Source: an uncultured Lachnospiraceae bacterium (GTDB taxonomy: Bacteria; Bacillota; Clostridia; Lachnospirales; Lachnospiraceae). From it: a DNA stretch of 58,372 nucleotides. Shown one piece after another: positions 1-7,928 of this stretch. Every line of letters starts with the position of its first letter. Within the stretch, counting starts at the first letter, position 1. The stretch is from positions 1 through 58,372 of the forward strand of contig CACYTU010000008.1 of assembly GCA_902777355.1 (NCBI GenBank), in the 5' to 3' direction. The notes under the pieces were generated by a model. It did not search any database. It had not been told where the DNA came from and saw only the letters and a program-made list of their open reading frames with translations. The position numbers and the translations under genes are program-made.

Positions 1-100
1 CTTTCAAGATGCCGTCATATCTTTTAAAGCAAGGGGTGCCCTGCCAGGTGTTGCGCTGAAATCTTACACTTGACAAAAGGTCACTTCATATCAGTAACGC

Positions 101-149
101 GGCCCGTGTCCGCCGCAAGGCGGAAAAATACATTGCACAGGCTGTGTCA
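101..149 (+). repeat. Dispersed palindromic repeat, family C, copy 1
   Basis: A GTCCGCC...GGCGGAA palindrome lies in a GGCCCGTGTCCGCCGCAAGG context and is followed by TACATTGCACAGGCTGTGTCA. Related copies lie at about 1349-1400, 9624-9674 (opposite strand) and 47250-47315. It sits just downstream of the minus-strand cytidylate-kinase-like gene's terminator. Confidence 0.55.
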
Positions 150-150
150 T

Positions 151-199
151 AAAAAGCCCTTCACAATGGCCGCGGAGTTCCGGAACATTGAAAAGGGCT
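151..199 (-). terminator. Intrinsic terminator of the cytidylate-kinase-like gene
   Basis: On the minus strand AGCCCTTTTCAATG pairs with CATTGTGAAGGGCT and is followed by TTTTTATG. It lies about 145 bp downstream of the gene that ends at 344. Confidence 0.65.
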
Positions 200-249
200 A
201 GGAAAGGCTCTGGAAATCTGATGAGCCGGGCTCACAGACTCACATGTAA

Positions 250-332
250 GCAGCTGTGCATCGCTTTGCGCCGCAGGCGCTCCCGCAATGGCAATGCTCC
301 GGGCATTCGGAATCCCGCCCCGCGGCAGGCCT
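250..332. repeat. Dispersed GC-rich repeat, family B2, copy 1
   Basis: It contains GGCGCTCCCGCAATG and then ATCCCGCCCCGCGGC. The same two blocks with similar spacing recur at about 14604-14670 (GGCGCTCCCGCAATG, CCCCGCCCCGCGGC). Both copies are noncoding, between genes. Confidence 0.45.
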
Positions 333-343
333 TCCTCAGGTTT

Positions 344-970
344 TTATTCCTGCTCAAGAATCTTCATGATAATGTCAACGCATGTGGGGATACTGATCTT
401 TCCGGTATCAAAGCAGATCGTATAATTATTGGCATTTCCCATTTCACGTCCCGTGTAGGTCTTATAGTAGGTCCTGCGCAGCTTATCGCGCTTTTCAATA
501 TATTTATCCAGACTGAAGTCCCCGTTCTCAGCGAGTTCGGCCGCGCGTTTCATCCTGTCCTTGACACTGGCAAACAGGAAAATGTTCAGGGCATCAATGC
601 CTGCTTCCTTGAGTATGAAATCCGCGCAGCGGCCCACGATGATGCAGGGCGACTCCGCCAGCTCCAGGACGACCTGCTTCTGCGCCTCGAAAATATTGTC
701 ATATGAGCTGCTGAAAGAAACTGCACTGTTCAGGAAAGAATTCAGCAATTTGTTGGGCGTGCTGAGATCTTCACTCTCATGTTCGACTTCTTCCACCTCA
801 TATCCACTCTTTTCCGCAGTCTTTTTCACAAAATCCCTGTCATAATATGGGATCCCGAGACGATCGGAAAGTGCCTTTGCAAGAGAATTCCCCAGGGCTC
901 CGTATTCTCTGCTGATTGTGATCACAGGGTATTTCTTCTCAGCCTCCATTCCGGTTTTATTTTCCGGCAT
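344..970 (-). CDS. Cytidylate kinase-like family protein
   Basis: This 208-residue protein looks like the small cytidylate-kinase-like P-loop family common in Clostridia, distinct from Cmk. It opens with ITISREYGALGNSLAKAL, a glycine-rich nucleotide loop, then a YYDRDFV segment and, near residue 110, IIVGRCADFIL, which is typical of the family. The first loop lacks the classical GxxxxGK[ST] lysine, as is usual here, so phosphoryl transfer to CMP is not proven. Residues 60-100 carry a serine-rich linker. The ATG at 970 has a strong GAGGAGGAG ribosome binding site. The gene stands alone on the minus strand and ends before a hairpin terminator. Family assignment is confident, substrate is not. 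Confidence 0.8.
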   Translation of the reverse strand: MPENKTGMEAEKKYPVITISREYGALGNSLAKALSDRLGIPYYDRDFVKKTAEKSGYEVEEVEHESEDLSTPNKLLNSFLNSAVSFSSSYDNIFEAQKQVVLELAESPCIIVGRCADFILKEAGIDALNIFLFASVKDRMKRAAELAENGDFSLDKYIEKRDKLRRTYYKTYTGREMGNANNYTICFDTGKISIPTCVDIIMKILEQE

Positions 971-1529
971 GATTCTCCTCCTCTTTATATTTTAATTACG
1001 CAGTGAAGTGCGACCGGGGGGATGCGTCACACTGAAATTATCAGACCTCTGAATCCCGCCCCGGCCGGACCTGAATCTGACTGTCCGCAGAGACGGAATC
1101 AAGGATGCAAAGATGCCCCGATAAAAATAACTGTACTCCCCCTCGCCGGCATTTGTTTTTTGCCTGCATTTGTTTATCCAGAACACCTATTCAGAAATTT
1201 TAATACACATTTTCGATTCTTACAAGGGAAAGAAATGGTATCTGAATCAGGAAGAGCAGGAAATCGGGTCAGTTTCCGCTGTTTCTGTCCATGAAATCCA
1301 AATCCTCTGTACCGGGCCTCTCCATCACGGACAAAAAGATGGATATGTTTGTCCGCCGCAGAGCGGAAAAAGACATTGTATTGGCCATGGCAACATTCGC
1401 CATCAGGCGAAAGCCACCTTACGGCAGCCCTTCGACAAAAAACCGCCTGTGCGCCGGAAGCATCGCAGCGCTCCGTCCGCACAGGCAGTAAAGTCATTCA
1501 TTATACAATCATCTTCAAGACCGGTATCT
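971..1529. other. Intergenic region with family C fragment and a terminator
   Basis: I see no convincing gene in these 559 bases. About 1349-1400 resembles repeat family C (GTCCGCCGCAGAGCGGAAAA followed by GACATTG), and 1437-1488 is a minus-strand terminator. Long plus-strand readings here continue antisense into the acetyltransferase and lack family features. Confidence 0.5.
1437..1488 (-). terminator. Intrinsic terminator of the GNAT gene/operon
   Basis: On the minus strand GCCTGTGCGGACGG folds back on CGCACAGGCGG, followed by TTTTTTG. It lies about 40 bp past the acetyltransferase stop and should end the DUF308-UbiB-GNAT transcript. Confidence 0.7.
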
Positions 1530-2066
1530 TCAGCGGATCCATTTGTCTGTCAGTGTTGGTTCCGCATATCCCCAGTCTTCCAGCGCACTGTGGACGACCA
1601 GGGAAAAGCCGTTCTTTGTCAGCACATTGGCGGATGCCAGGTTCTCGATCATAGTGCTGGCGGTTATGATCTCAATGTCCGTCTGTTCATACAGATAATC
1701 GACCATAATACCCAGTGCCTCTGTCGCGATCCCTTTTCCCCAGCATCGCTCCAGAAGTCTGTATCCCACGCTGATCTTGTGGATCGAATCCCGATATCCG
1801 TACATCTCGGCGAGTCCGCAGAATTCCCCGTCCGCGAATATCCCCAGGATAATGGACTCCTTCATGCAGATGTCGTAAAGATGACTGATTACATACCGGA
1901 TATCCTCATACTGTTTTTCAAACAGAAATGTCGGAAGATACCTGTAAACCCGGGGGCTTCGGACAAGTTCCGAAAGGGATTCCTCATCCTGTAATCCCAG
2001 CGCCCTCAATTCGATCCGGCCCTTTTTAATATAAGGCACTTCTGACAACAATTTCCGGCGGCTCAT
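1530..2066 (-). CDS. GNAT family N-acetyltransferase (RimJ/RimL-like)
   Basis: This 178-residue protein of the RimJ/RimL-like acetyltransferase group moves an acetyl group from acetyl-CoA to an unknown amine. The acetyl-CoA loop is visible at about residues 95-105 as RCWGKGIATEAL (the R/QxxGxG/A motif), preceded by a YRLLE strand and followed by the usual helix and the A..V..KNGF segment. I chose the ATG at 2066 because ACAGGAG precedes it by about 6 bases. A GTG at 2108, overlapping the upstream UbiB stop, would add 14 residues but has no better ribosome site. It is probably the last gene of an operon with the UbiB-like and DUF308 genes. Substrate unknown. Confidence 0.82.
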   Translation of the reverse strand: MSRRKLLSEVPYIKKGRIELRALGLQDEESLSELVRSPRVYRYLPTFLFEKQYEDIRYVISHLYDICMKESIILGIFADGEFCGLAEMYGYRDSIHKISVGYRLLERCWGKGIATEALGIMVDYLYEQTDIEIITASTMIENLASANVLTKNGFSLVVHSALEDWGYAEPTLTDKWIR

Positions 2067-2104
2067 CTCAGCTCCTGTAATTATTTTTGTGGCCATTCGA
2101 GAGG

Positions 2105-4444
2105 TCACTTCTTATACGTGAATATTCGCCTCAGGGCATACAAGATCAGGGAAATGCCCAGAATCAGGATAATCACTGCGAAAAGAGGCATGCCGTTGGG
2201 AGTCACCGGTTTGATGTCCGTCTGGCACAGTCGGCAGCCGCCTGAAAACAGGACGCATCCGACTATGATCAGGATCACATCGTTGATCTTTTCGTTAAGC
2301 GCGTCAAGCAGATCATCATATCCGGTCAGTTCCAGATTAATCTTCATCCTGCCCTTCATGATGTCATTGAGGGCATCGGCTGCCAGCTTGGGGAGCCTGG
2401 AAGCTTTCTTTCCGGCATCGAGGACTCCTCTTCCCAGGGCTACGATCTCTTTTTCCAGAACAAAGGACCTCTTTACACGCTCCACAAGTTTATTGGAAAC
2501 CAGTTCAAAAAGGTTCAGTCCGGGGCAGAGATGCTCCATGACACCTTCAATAGTAAGGAAGGAGCGCGCCAGCATGGTATAACGGCCCGGCATCTCGATC
2601 TGATGTCTTTCCGCCAGTTCACAGACTTCCGTGAGCACTGCGGAGAAGTCGATATCGTTCAGGCTGGTGACATTCATATATTTTGTGCTGAAGGCTTCCA
2701 GATCATCTTTGAGCTTATTGCGGTCCGTCTGGCCTTTGCTGATTCCAATCGTCATTACAGCGTTTACCATTGATTCGGAATCATTGCTCAGAAGGCCGAC
2801 AACCAGATCCTGAATCGAATTCATATCCGTTTCGGTAATCTGGCCGATCATGCCGAAATCGATCCAGTAAACCTTGCCCTCACTGGCCATGATATTGCCC
2901 TGGTGAGGATCCGCATGGAAAATACCCACATCAAATACCTGATGCAGATAACTGTCCACGATGTCCTTACCGGCCTCTTCGGGATCCAGCCCCTGCTTTA
3001 CAAGCTCTTCCGTTTCGCCGATCGAGCAGCCGTCCACATAGGTCATCGTGAAAATGCGCTCAGTCGTCAGTTCGTCGATGACCTCAGGGCACGAGACATT
3101 TCCGTCCGCCAGAATGACGTCTCTGAAAAATTTGGTGTTGGCCGCTTCGATCCTGAAGTCCAGCTCTTCCTTGGTGACTTTTTCCAGCTCGTTGAGGATA
3201 GTGACCAGGTCCATTGCATCGCTGTTTTTCCCGGACGATGATCCTCCGCCCACAAGAGGAGCCAGCTTTTTCAGGAGCTCAATATCTTTTTCCATGATCT
3301 CAGCGATCAGAGGGCGCTGAACCTTTGTAACCACTTTTCTGCCGTCAAGCAGCACACCGTAGTGCACCTGTCCGATAGAGGCAGAACCGATGGGTTCATC
3401 TCTGAATTCGGAATAAATCTCATCGATTTTCTTTCCGGTCTCCACTTCGATGATAGCGCGCGCCACAGCGGGATCCAGCTCCTTGACACTCTGTCTGAGC
3501 TTCTCCAGTTCCTGGCAATAGTTCGCCGGCAGCAGGTCTAAACGGCTGGACATGATCTGGCCGATTTTGACATAGGTAGGACCCAGATCTTCCAGGGTCG
3601 TACGCAGTTCCACCGGTGTGATGCCGTTCGCGTAAAAATTGTGTTTTGCCAGCACGGAAAGCATCTGCGCGCCGCGCTTTTTATCCTTCTTGCCCTTGTC
3701 TTTGATATCAAGATGCAGGAGTTTTTCCAGTTCAGGAGTCATCTCCATGGGAGTGTGCGTGAACTGCGCCTTTATCTCCGCCAGCTCTTTCTGTATATCT
3801 TCTTTGCTGCGGGCAGGTGCCGCCTGTTCCGCGCCTGCTTCCCCGGAAGCTTCCGCAGAATCTTCCATAAAAGCTTCTTCAAAAGACTGACCCGCAGCCA
3901 CCCTCTCAATCTTGTCTGCGAGAGACTGCAGCTCTTCTCTTATTTCTTCCATCCAGTCATAGGTTCCGTGTTCCGCGGCTTTCGCTGCCGGAACTGCGGC
4001 CTGCTCTTCCGTGGTTTGAGCTGTAGGCTCGGAATCCTGCGCTTCGGTGTCCTGTACCTCTGCAGACTCCTCTGCAGACTCGATATCCTGCACTTCCGGA
4101 GTTTCCTCTGCAGGTTCGATATCCTGCACTTCCGGAGTTTCCTCTGCAGGTTCGATATCCTGCACTTCCGGAGTTTTCTCTGCGGGTTCGATATCCTGCA
4201 CCTCTGCAGGCTTCTCTGCGGTCTCGGTATCCTTCACCTCTGCAGGCTCCTCTGCGGGCTCGATATCCTGTACTTTCGCAGACTCCTCTGCGGGTTCGGT
4301 ATCCTGCACCTTCGCGGTTTCCTCTGCAGGGTTAGTATCCTGCTCCTTTATGATGTTTTCTTCGGGATTGGCCTGCTGTGTCTGAACGGCTTTCTGATCG
4401 GCATTTCCCTGCGGATTATTGTGTTTTTTCTTTCTGTTTGACAT
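2105..4444 (-). CDS. UbiB/AarF (ABC1) kinase-like protein with acidic repeat N-terminus
   Basis: This 779-residue atypical protein kinase-like protein belongs to the UbiB/ADCK family. Key family marks are visible: KIGQ in GPTYVKIGQIMSSRLDLLP at about residue 290, the alanine-rich nucleotide loop GSASIGQVHYG at about 350, the lysine strand KVVTKVQRP at about 370, HADPHQGN in the catalytic loop, and DFGMIG at about 527. Two hydrophobic helices close the protein (about 735-775), so it is probably membrane-anchored. The first 160 residues are unusual: eight to nine copies of a 12-residue acidic unit of the type EVQDIEPAEETP. In this anaerobe there is no sign of ubiquinone synthesis nearby, so a lipid-homeostasis role is more likely. 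The ATG follows GGAGG by 6 bases and nearly abuts the DUF308 gene, implying coupling. Confidence 0.88.
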   Translation of the reverse strand: MSNRKKKHNNPQGNADQKAVQTQQANPEENIIKEQDTNPAEETAKVQDTEPAEESAKVQDIEPAEEPAEVKDTETAEKPAEVQDIEPAEKTPEVQDIEPAEETPEVQDIEPAEETPEVQDIESAEESAEVQDTEAQDSEPTAQTTEEQAAVPAAKAAEHGTYDWMEEIREELQSLADKIERVAAGQSFEEAFMEDSAEASGEAGAEQAAPARSKEDIQKELAEIKAQFTHTPMEMTPELEKLLHLDIKDKGKKDKKRGAQMLSVLAKHNFYANGITPVELRTTLEDLGPTYVKIGQIMSSRLDLLPANYCQELEKLRQSVKELDPAVARAIIEVETGKKIDEIYSEFRDEPIGSASIGQVHYGVLLDGRKVVTKVQRPLIAEIMEKDIELLKKLAPLVGGGSSSGKNSDAMDLVTILNELEKVTKEELDFRIEAANTKFFRDVILADGNVSCPEVIDELTTERIFTMTYVDGCSIGETEELVKQGLDPEEAGKDIVDSYLHQVFDVGIFHADPHQGNIMASEGKVYWIDFGMIGQITETDMNSIQDLVVGLLSNDSESMVNAVMTIGISKGQTDRNKLKDDLEAFSTKYMNVTSLNDIDFSAVLTEVCELAERHQIEMPGRYTMLARSFLTIEGVMEHLCPGLNLFELVSNKLVERVKRSFVLEKEIVALGRGVLDAGKKASRLPKLAADALNDIMKGRMKINLELTGYDDLLDALNEKINDVILIIVGCVLFSGGCRLCQTDIKPVTPNGMPLFAVIILILGISLILYALRRIFTYKK
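4040..4345 (-). repeat. In-frame 36-bp tandem repeat in the UbiB-like gene
   Basis: Eight to nine units of 36 bp encode a 12-residue acidic repeat (KVQDTEPAEESA, EVQDIEPAEETP and variants). Three central units are almost identical, which indicates recent expansion or contraction without frame loss. Confidence 0.85.
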
Positions 4445-4445
4445 C

Positions 4446-5006
4446 TCAATCCTCCCCCCTGTCTTTTCGAACCGGCCAGACCAGAATCAGCCGGATAATC
4501 CCAAGCGCAGCTGAAAAAAGGATTACTCCTCCAATCACTTTGACGAAAGAATGCGGTCTTGACCACCAGGGATTATTAAAAATTACGAGGCCTGACAAGA
4601 ACAGCAGGAAGCTCAGCAGGAGAAGAAGGCCCCACCATTTTTTCCCGGAGCGCCGGGCATAAATCCAGGCATAGACAATACTATGTACGCCGTCGACCAT
4701 CAGCAGGGTTCCGAACAGCACACTCAAAGCCCTCAGGATATCGTTACCTGACACCAGGATATAGATTCCAAGGAGTATCGCCAGTAAAGCAAAGATAAAA
4801 AGGATACAGTTGGACAGGTGCTTTGGACCACCGATAAACCCCCATACCATAACTGCCCCGAGAATAATGATCGCATATCCCAGGACATTCACCAGTGTGT
4901 AATCATACTCCGTGGGAATGATCAGCATCAAAAGGCCCAGCATCATCATTACAATCGATGAAATGATTGTCTGCTGTCTCAGCCTGTCCAGTACTTCGAA
5001 AAGCAT
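4446..5006 (-). CDS. DUF308 (HdeD-like) membrane protein
   Basis: This 186-residue integral membrane protein has about six hydrophobic helices arranged as repeated pairs, as in the DUF308/HdeD family: IISSIVMMMLGLLMLIIP, VLGYAIIILGAVMVWGFIGG, a CILFIFALLAILLGIYIL helix, then LSVLFGTLLMVDGVHSIVYAW and two more. The pattern of a helix ending in a proline plus a GxxxxxxG helix is typical. Function is unknown in Gram-positive bacteria. The start has AGGAGG 9 bases upstream. Its stop is followed one base later by the UbiB-like start codon, so the two are probably co-translated. The CmpB-like gene lies 79 bp upstream in the same direction. Confidence 0.8.
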   Translation of the reverse strand: MLFEVLDRLRQQTIISSIVMMMLGLLMLIIPTEYDYTLVNVLGYAIIILGAVMVWGFIGGPKHLSNCILFIFALLAILLGIYILVSGNDILRALSVLFGTLLMVDGVHSIVYAWIYARRSGKKWWGLLLLLSFLLFLSGLVIFNNPWWSRPHSFVKVIGGVILFSAALGIIRLILVWPVRKDRGED

Positions 5007-5085
5007 ACAGATTTTCCTCCTGTTACAAAATCAGGACCCGCTCCGGGTCATTTACTGTTTATTCAGACCTGTTTATGCCAGCTCT

Positions 5086-6033
5086 TTATGTCAGCTCTTT
5101 ATGTCTCCCTGTAGGATACATTACAAAGGCATGAGACTCCAGACGTTCTTCCAGCCTGTCGATCTCGGCCTTCAGTTTCTTCATATCATCTGTAGCAGTC
5201 TGCTCATCATAGAGCAGGGCGATCAGATCGTTCTGGGCTCCGATCAGGTCTGCCCGGATCAGGGCCACCGGCTCAAGACTTGCCGCCACCTTCTCTGCCC
5301 CCGCTTCCAGACGCTTCTCCGCTTCCATGTGTATGCGCTCCGCTTCTGCCTTCACAGCGGCAAGACGGGCCTGAACGCGCTCGGTCTTATAAATTACATT
5401 CGGATAGGCATCCGCAAAACGCGAATAGAAGTAGGACTTATTTGTAAGAATATGACGGACTTCCTTGCTGATTTCCTCTGTGTTGTCCGCTTCGCTGCTG
5501 TCGATCCCTCTCTTGACCAGTTTCAGGACGAAGAAGGAGACCACACAGTCCGCGGCAAACACCACCAGCAGGAATGTCAGGACCGCTTCCCTCACTTTCA
5601 GCGAAAAGCTGTTCAGGAAGGGGTAGAAAAGCCCCGGATTGAGCAGATGTATGATTGCCACACCCGCAAGTCCGAACAGGATCAGATTTCCGATCCAGAT
5701 CCTCCCGTGCAGATTCATCGGTTTCTGGCTGTAGTCCCACCAGCGGGCATGGAAAATCTTTTCCAGAATCAGACTCGTAAAATATTCCACGGCTCCGCAG
5801 ATCACAAAGGACAGAGCAAAGGTCATGACAAAGCCGGACTCAACACTGGTAAGGTTCCCTATGATGACTGTGATCAGGATCGCGCCGCCTCCGTAAATGG
5901 GCAGTAAAGGCCCTGTCAGAAATCCCCGGTTGATAAACCGGTGAAACTGCCTGTATTTCAATATGACTTCCATGCACCAGCCCGCAAAGCCATAGATGAA
6001 AAACAGGAGGAGTATGTTAACCCAATATTCCAT
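5086..6033 (-). CDS. Putative ABC transporter permease (CmpB-like, PF06541 type)
   Basis: This 315-residue membrane protein resembles the CmpB-like family seen in many Clostridia. The N-terminal part has about five helices with family-typical segments: YGFAGWCMEVILKY, FINRGFLTGPLLPIYGGGA, ICGAVEYFTSLILEKIFHARWWDY and then NLHGRI. From about residue 200 it becomes a charged coiled-coil-like region rich in alanine and glutamate, followed by a short basic end. I start it at the ATG at 6033 (MEYWVN), preceded by AGAGGA. The reading frame extends 35 residues further upstream, but only by running into a mobile repeat (6070-6182). Substrate unknown; the ABC label is a family name rather than evidence of transport here. 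Confidence 0.72.
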   Translation of the reverse strand: MEYWVNILLLFFIYGFAGWCMEVILKYRQFHRFINRGFLTGPLLPIYGGGAILITVIIGNLTSVESGFVMTFALSFVICGAVEYFTSLILEKIFHARWWDYSQKPMNLHGRIWIGNLILFGLAGVAIIHLLNPGLFYPFLNSFSLKVREAVLTFLLVVFAADCVVSFFVLKLVKRGIDSSEADNTEEISKEVRHILTNKSYFYSRFADAYPNVIYKTERVQARLAAVKAEAERIHMEAEKRLEAGAEKVAASLEPVALIRADLIGAQNDLIALLYDEQTATDDMKKLKAEIDRLEERLESHAFVMYPTGRHKELT

Positions 6034-6069
6034 ATTTGGCTGTTCCTCTTTTTCTAATAATAATAGTAT

Positions 6070-6182
6070 GATGTAAAGGTCAAAAGCCAGGAAAAGGCTC
6101 TGAGTCTCGTCAATATGCACATACAACCGCAGGACCATTGCGCAGCTCCGAAGGAGATGTTGCGTCTTTTGACCCCGACATC
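6070..6182 (-). mobile_element. MITE family A, copy 1 (internally deleted, 113 bp)
   Basis: It is bounded by the imperfect terminal inverted repeats GATGTAAAGGTCAAAAG and CTTTTGACCCCGACATC. It is flanked by a perfect 7-bp target duplication ATAGTAT (6063-6069 and 6183-6189). It shares the subterminal block TGTGCATATTGACGAGAC (minus strand) with the copies at 10774 and 17780, but lacks the opposite arm. It lies 36 bp upstream of the CmpB-like start, and its end carries an outward TTGACC that could act as a -35 box. Confidence 0.85.
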
Positions 6183-6236
6183 ATAGTATTTATGTTCCCA
6201 TATCTTGTAATGCCGTATCCTGCATCGGCTGCAGTC

Positions 6237-7472
6237 TTATTCCGCTGCGGGGGCAGTATTGGTACCGGAATCAGCAGCAGCTTCTTGCGATGAAGAGCCG
6301 TCCCCGTATTTGTCATAAAGCTCATCGAGCTTGACATTCCAGATTTGATCGAGTTCTTCAGCTGTTCTGATCTCACCCTCATATTCAATTCCTTTTACCT
6401 CGGGGTGTTCTTTCAGATAATCTTTCAGATCGTACAGGACAAAAACTCTGCTCGTCTCGAGTGTTTCCTCAAGATCATCGACAGATTCACCGGTTTCAAT
6501 TAACAGAGCTTCCACGGATGACATATAATTGTCTCCTTTTTCCGCAAAAACAGCATCTTTAATCGAATATCCGCCGTCCTGACCGCGCTCATGAGTGAAC
6601 AGGATTACATCCTCCGAAGAGTCCACAAGCCACAGCTGATTTTCATCATCCATTCTGTAATTGTTCTGGATCATATTGCTCAGCATCCTGAACTCTTCCT
6701 GTTCGTAGTCATCATCTTCATGGTATACATCGGATGCCACGATCTGAACATCGCCGCTTTCCATGGATCCGGAGTTATGCTCGATGACATATTCTTTCTC
6801 GCTGTCGATTATAGCATTTCTGACTTCGATCAGAGCGTCAAGTGAATCAAAATCAAATCCACCTGCATCATTGCCGTCTGCCCGGCTTCCAATAAACTGA
6901 CCCAAAAGCGCTTCAGCGAACTTCTGCAAAGATTCCTGGTCGAAATCAACGGATTTACTCTCCGATTTTTCAACGATCTCCTCAATCGCTCTGCTGAACT
7001 GTCTGTTCACTATGTCCATCTGTTCCCGGGCTGCCCCGGTGATCGCCTCAGTATCTGTCCCCTCAGGGAGAAGGCCGTAAAGAGGGCCGCCCTCTCCGAA
7101 CAGCGCTTCAATCTTTTCAACAGGAATCTCCTGCTCCGGAGCAGCAGCTTCCTGAACTGCGGCTGCTGTGCCTGCAGTGGCAGCTTCCTGAACTGCGGCT
7201 GCTGTGCCAGCAGTGGCTGCTTCCTGAGCTGCGGCTGCTGTTGCCGCCTCCTGAACTGTAGCTGCTGCAGCTGTCTCCTGGACAGAGGCTGCTGTTGCTG
7301 CCTCCTGGACTGTTGACGCGGCAGCAGCCTGATCCCGGACCGCCTCCTGCGCAGTGGCTGCTCCCTGTCCTTCAGATGTTCCTCCTGCCGGCTGTCCGGA
7401 AGACGCACAGGATATAGTCATTGTCATCATCGCAGCTGCCATAATTATCGCTATAAACTTTCTCATACTCAT
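6237..7472 (-). CDS. Lipoprotein with alanine-rich VQEAATA repeats
   Basis: This 411-residue predicted lipoprotein has the signal peptide MRKFIAIIMAAAMMTMTISC, with the cysteine at about residue 22 as acylation site, so it should be anchored to the outer face of the membrane. Residues 40-115 are an alanine-rich linker built from VQEAATA and GTAAAVQEAA units. The remaining 300 residues are acidic and globular-looking, with a region of alternating strands (DVQIVASDVYHEDD, NQLWLVDSSEDVILFTHE) and a C-terminal helix (EELDQIWNVKLDELYDKYG). I recognise no named domain. Its start has AGAGG 5 bases upstream. A strong promoter at 7611-7640, with phased A-tracts behind it, probably drives it as a single gene. 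Confidence 0.75.
   Translation of the reverse strand: MSMRKFIAIIMAAAMMTMTISCASSGQPAGGTSEGQGAATAQEAVRDQAAAASTVQEAATAASVQETAAAATVQEAATAAAAQEAATAGTAAAVQEAATAGTAAAVQEAAAPEQEIPVEKIEALFGEGGPLYGLLPEGTDTEAITGAAREQMDIVNRQFSRAIEEIVEKSESKSVDFDQESLQKFAEALLGQFIGSRADGNDAGGFDFDSLDALIEVRNAIIDSEKEYVIEHNSGSMESGDVQIVASDVYHEDDDYEQEEFRMLSNMIQNNYRMDDENQLWLVDSSEDVILFTHERGQDGGYSIKDAVFAEKGDNYMSSVEALLIETGESVDDLEETLETSRVFVLYDLKDYLKEHPEVKGIEYEGEIRTAEELDQIWNVKLDELYDKYGDGSSSQEAAADSGTNTAPAAE
7140..7330 (-). repeat. In-frame alanine-rich repeat
   Basis: Degenerate units encoding VQEAATA and GTAAAVQEAATA form the linker of the lipoprotein. The two units at about 7150-7215 are nearly identical. Confidence 0.7.
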
Positions 7473-7610
7473 CTCTTCCTCTCAAAATACAAAAAACTCA
7501 CAAAACCATAACGCAGATTCAGGTCATAGCGAAGATTCAGGTATGTGCGCGAGCCCTTGCCCGCTTTCTGCCTTTGCAAAATGCAGGTTTTACATCAGAG
7601 TATCTTATTA

Positions 7611-7640
7611 AATATACCTTTATGATGTGTACAGTGTCAA
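7611..7640 (-). promoter_or_regulatory. Promoter for the repeat-bearing lipoprotein
   Basis: On the minus strand TTGACA (7635-7640) and TATATT (7611-7616) are separated by 18 bp. The predicted start near 7604 leaves a leader of about 130 bases before the ATG at 7472. Confidence 0.65.
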
Positions 7641-7650
7641 GATATTGCAC

Positions 7651-7700
7651 GTACACAAAAGCGCACAAAAGCGTACAAAAATGTACAAAAACGTAAAAAA
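7651..7700. repeat. 10-bp phased A-tract array upstream of a promoter
   Basis: Five consecutive 10-bp units of the type GCGTACAAAA put an A-run on one helix face every turn. The array begins about 11 bp behind the -35 box of the minus promoter, the position expected for curved DNA or an UP-like activator. Confidence 0.7.
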
Positions 7701-7722
7701 AAGCAGCCGAAACAGCAGTGAC

Positions 7723-7804
7723 GTTACTGTCCACGCCCTATCGAAGGCGTGGACATGTAACGACGCGTTTGGCGATTCCAATGCGCTTACGCGCCGCCAA
7801 ACGC
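7723..7804. other. Two adjacent long inverted repeats
   Basis: GTTAC-TG-TCCACGCC (7723-7737) pairs with GGCGTGGA...GTAAC (7746-7761). Immediately after it, GCGTTTGGCG (7765-7774) pairs with CGCCAAACGC (7795-7804). Neither has a T-run, so they are not simple terminators. Confidence 0.6.
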
Positions 7805-7928
7805 CGTACAACTCGGATTTTTCGCGAAAAAAACAAAGCTTCGCATTGTTGCGAAAAACGCCTCGAGTTTCGAGCCGGTCTGTACTGTAACGCAGTGACA
7901 TTGCGTTTATGCAACATTGCGCCGGTAG

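Noticed and set aside
1170-1994. Long plus-strand frame opposite the acetyltransferase
   Set aside because: The antisense of a well-supported GNAT gene; composition is unlike a protein.
2067-2108. GTG start for the GNAT gene overlapping the UbiB stop
   Set aside because: The ATG at 2066 has a clear ACAGGAG site; the added 14 residues look unconserved.
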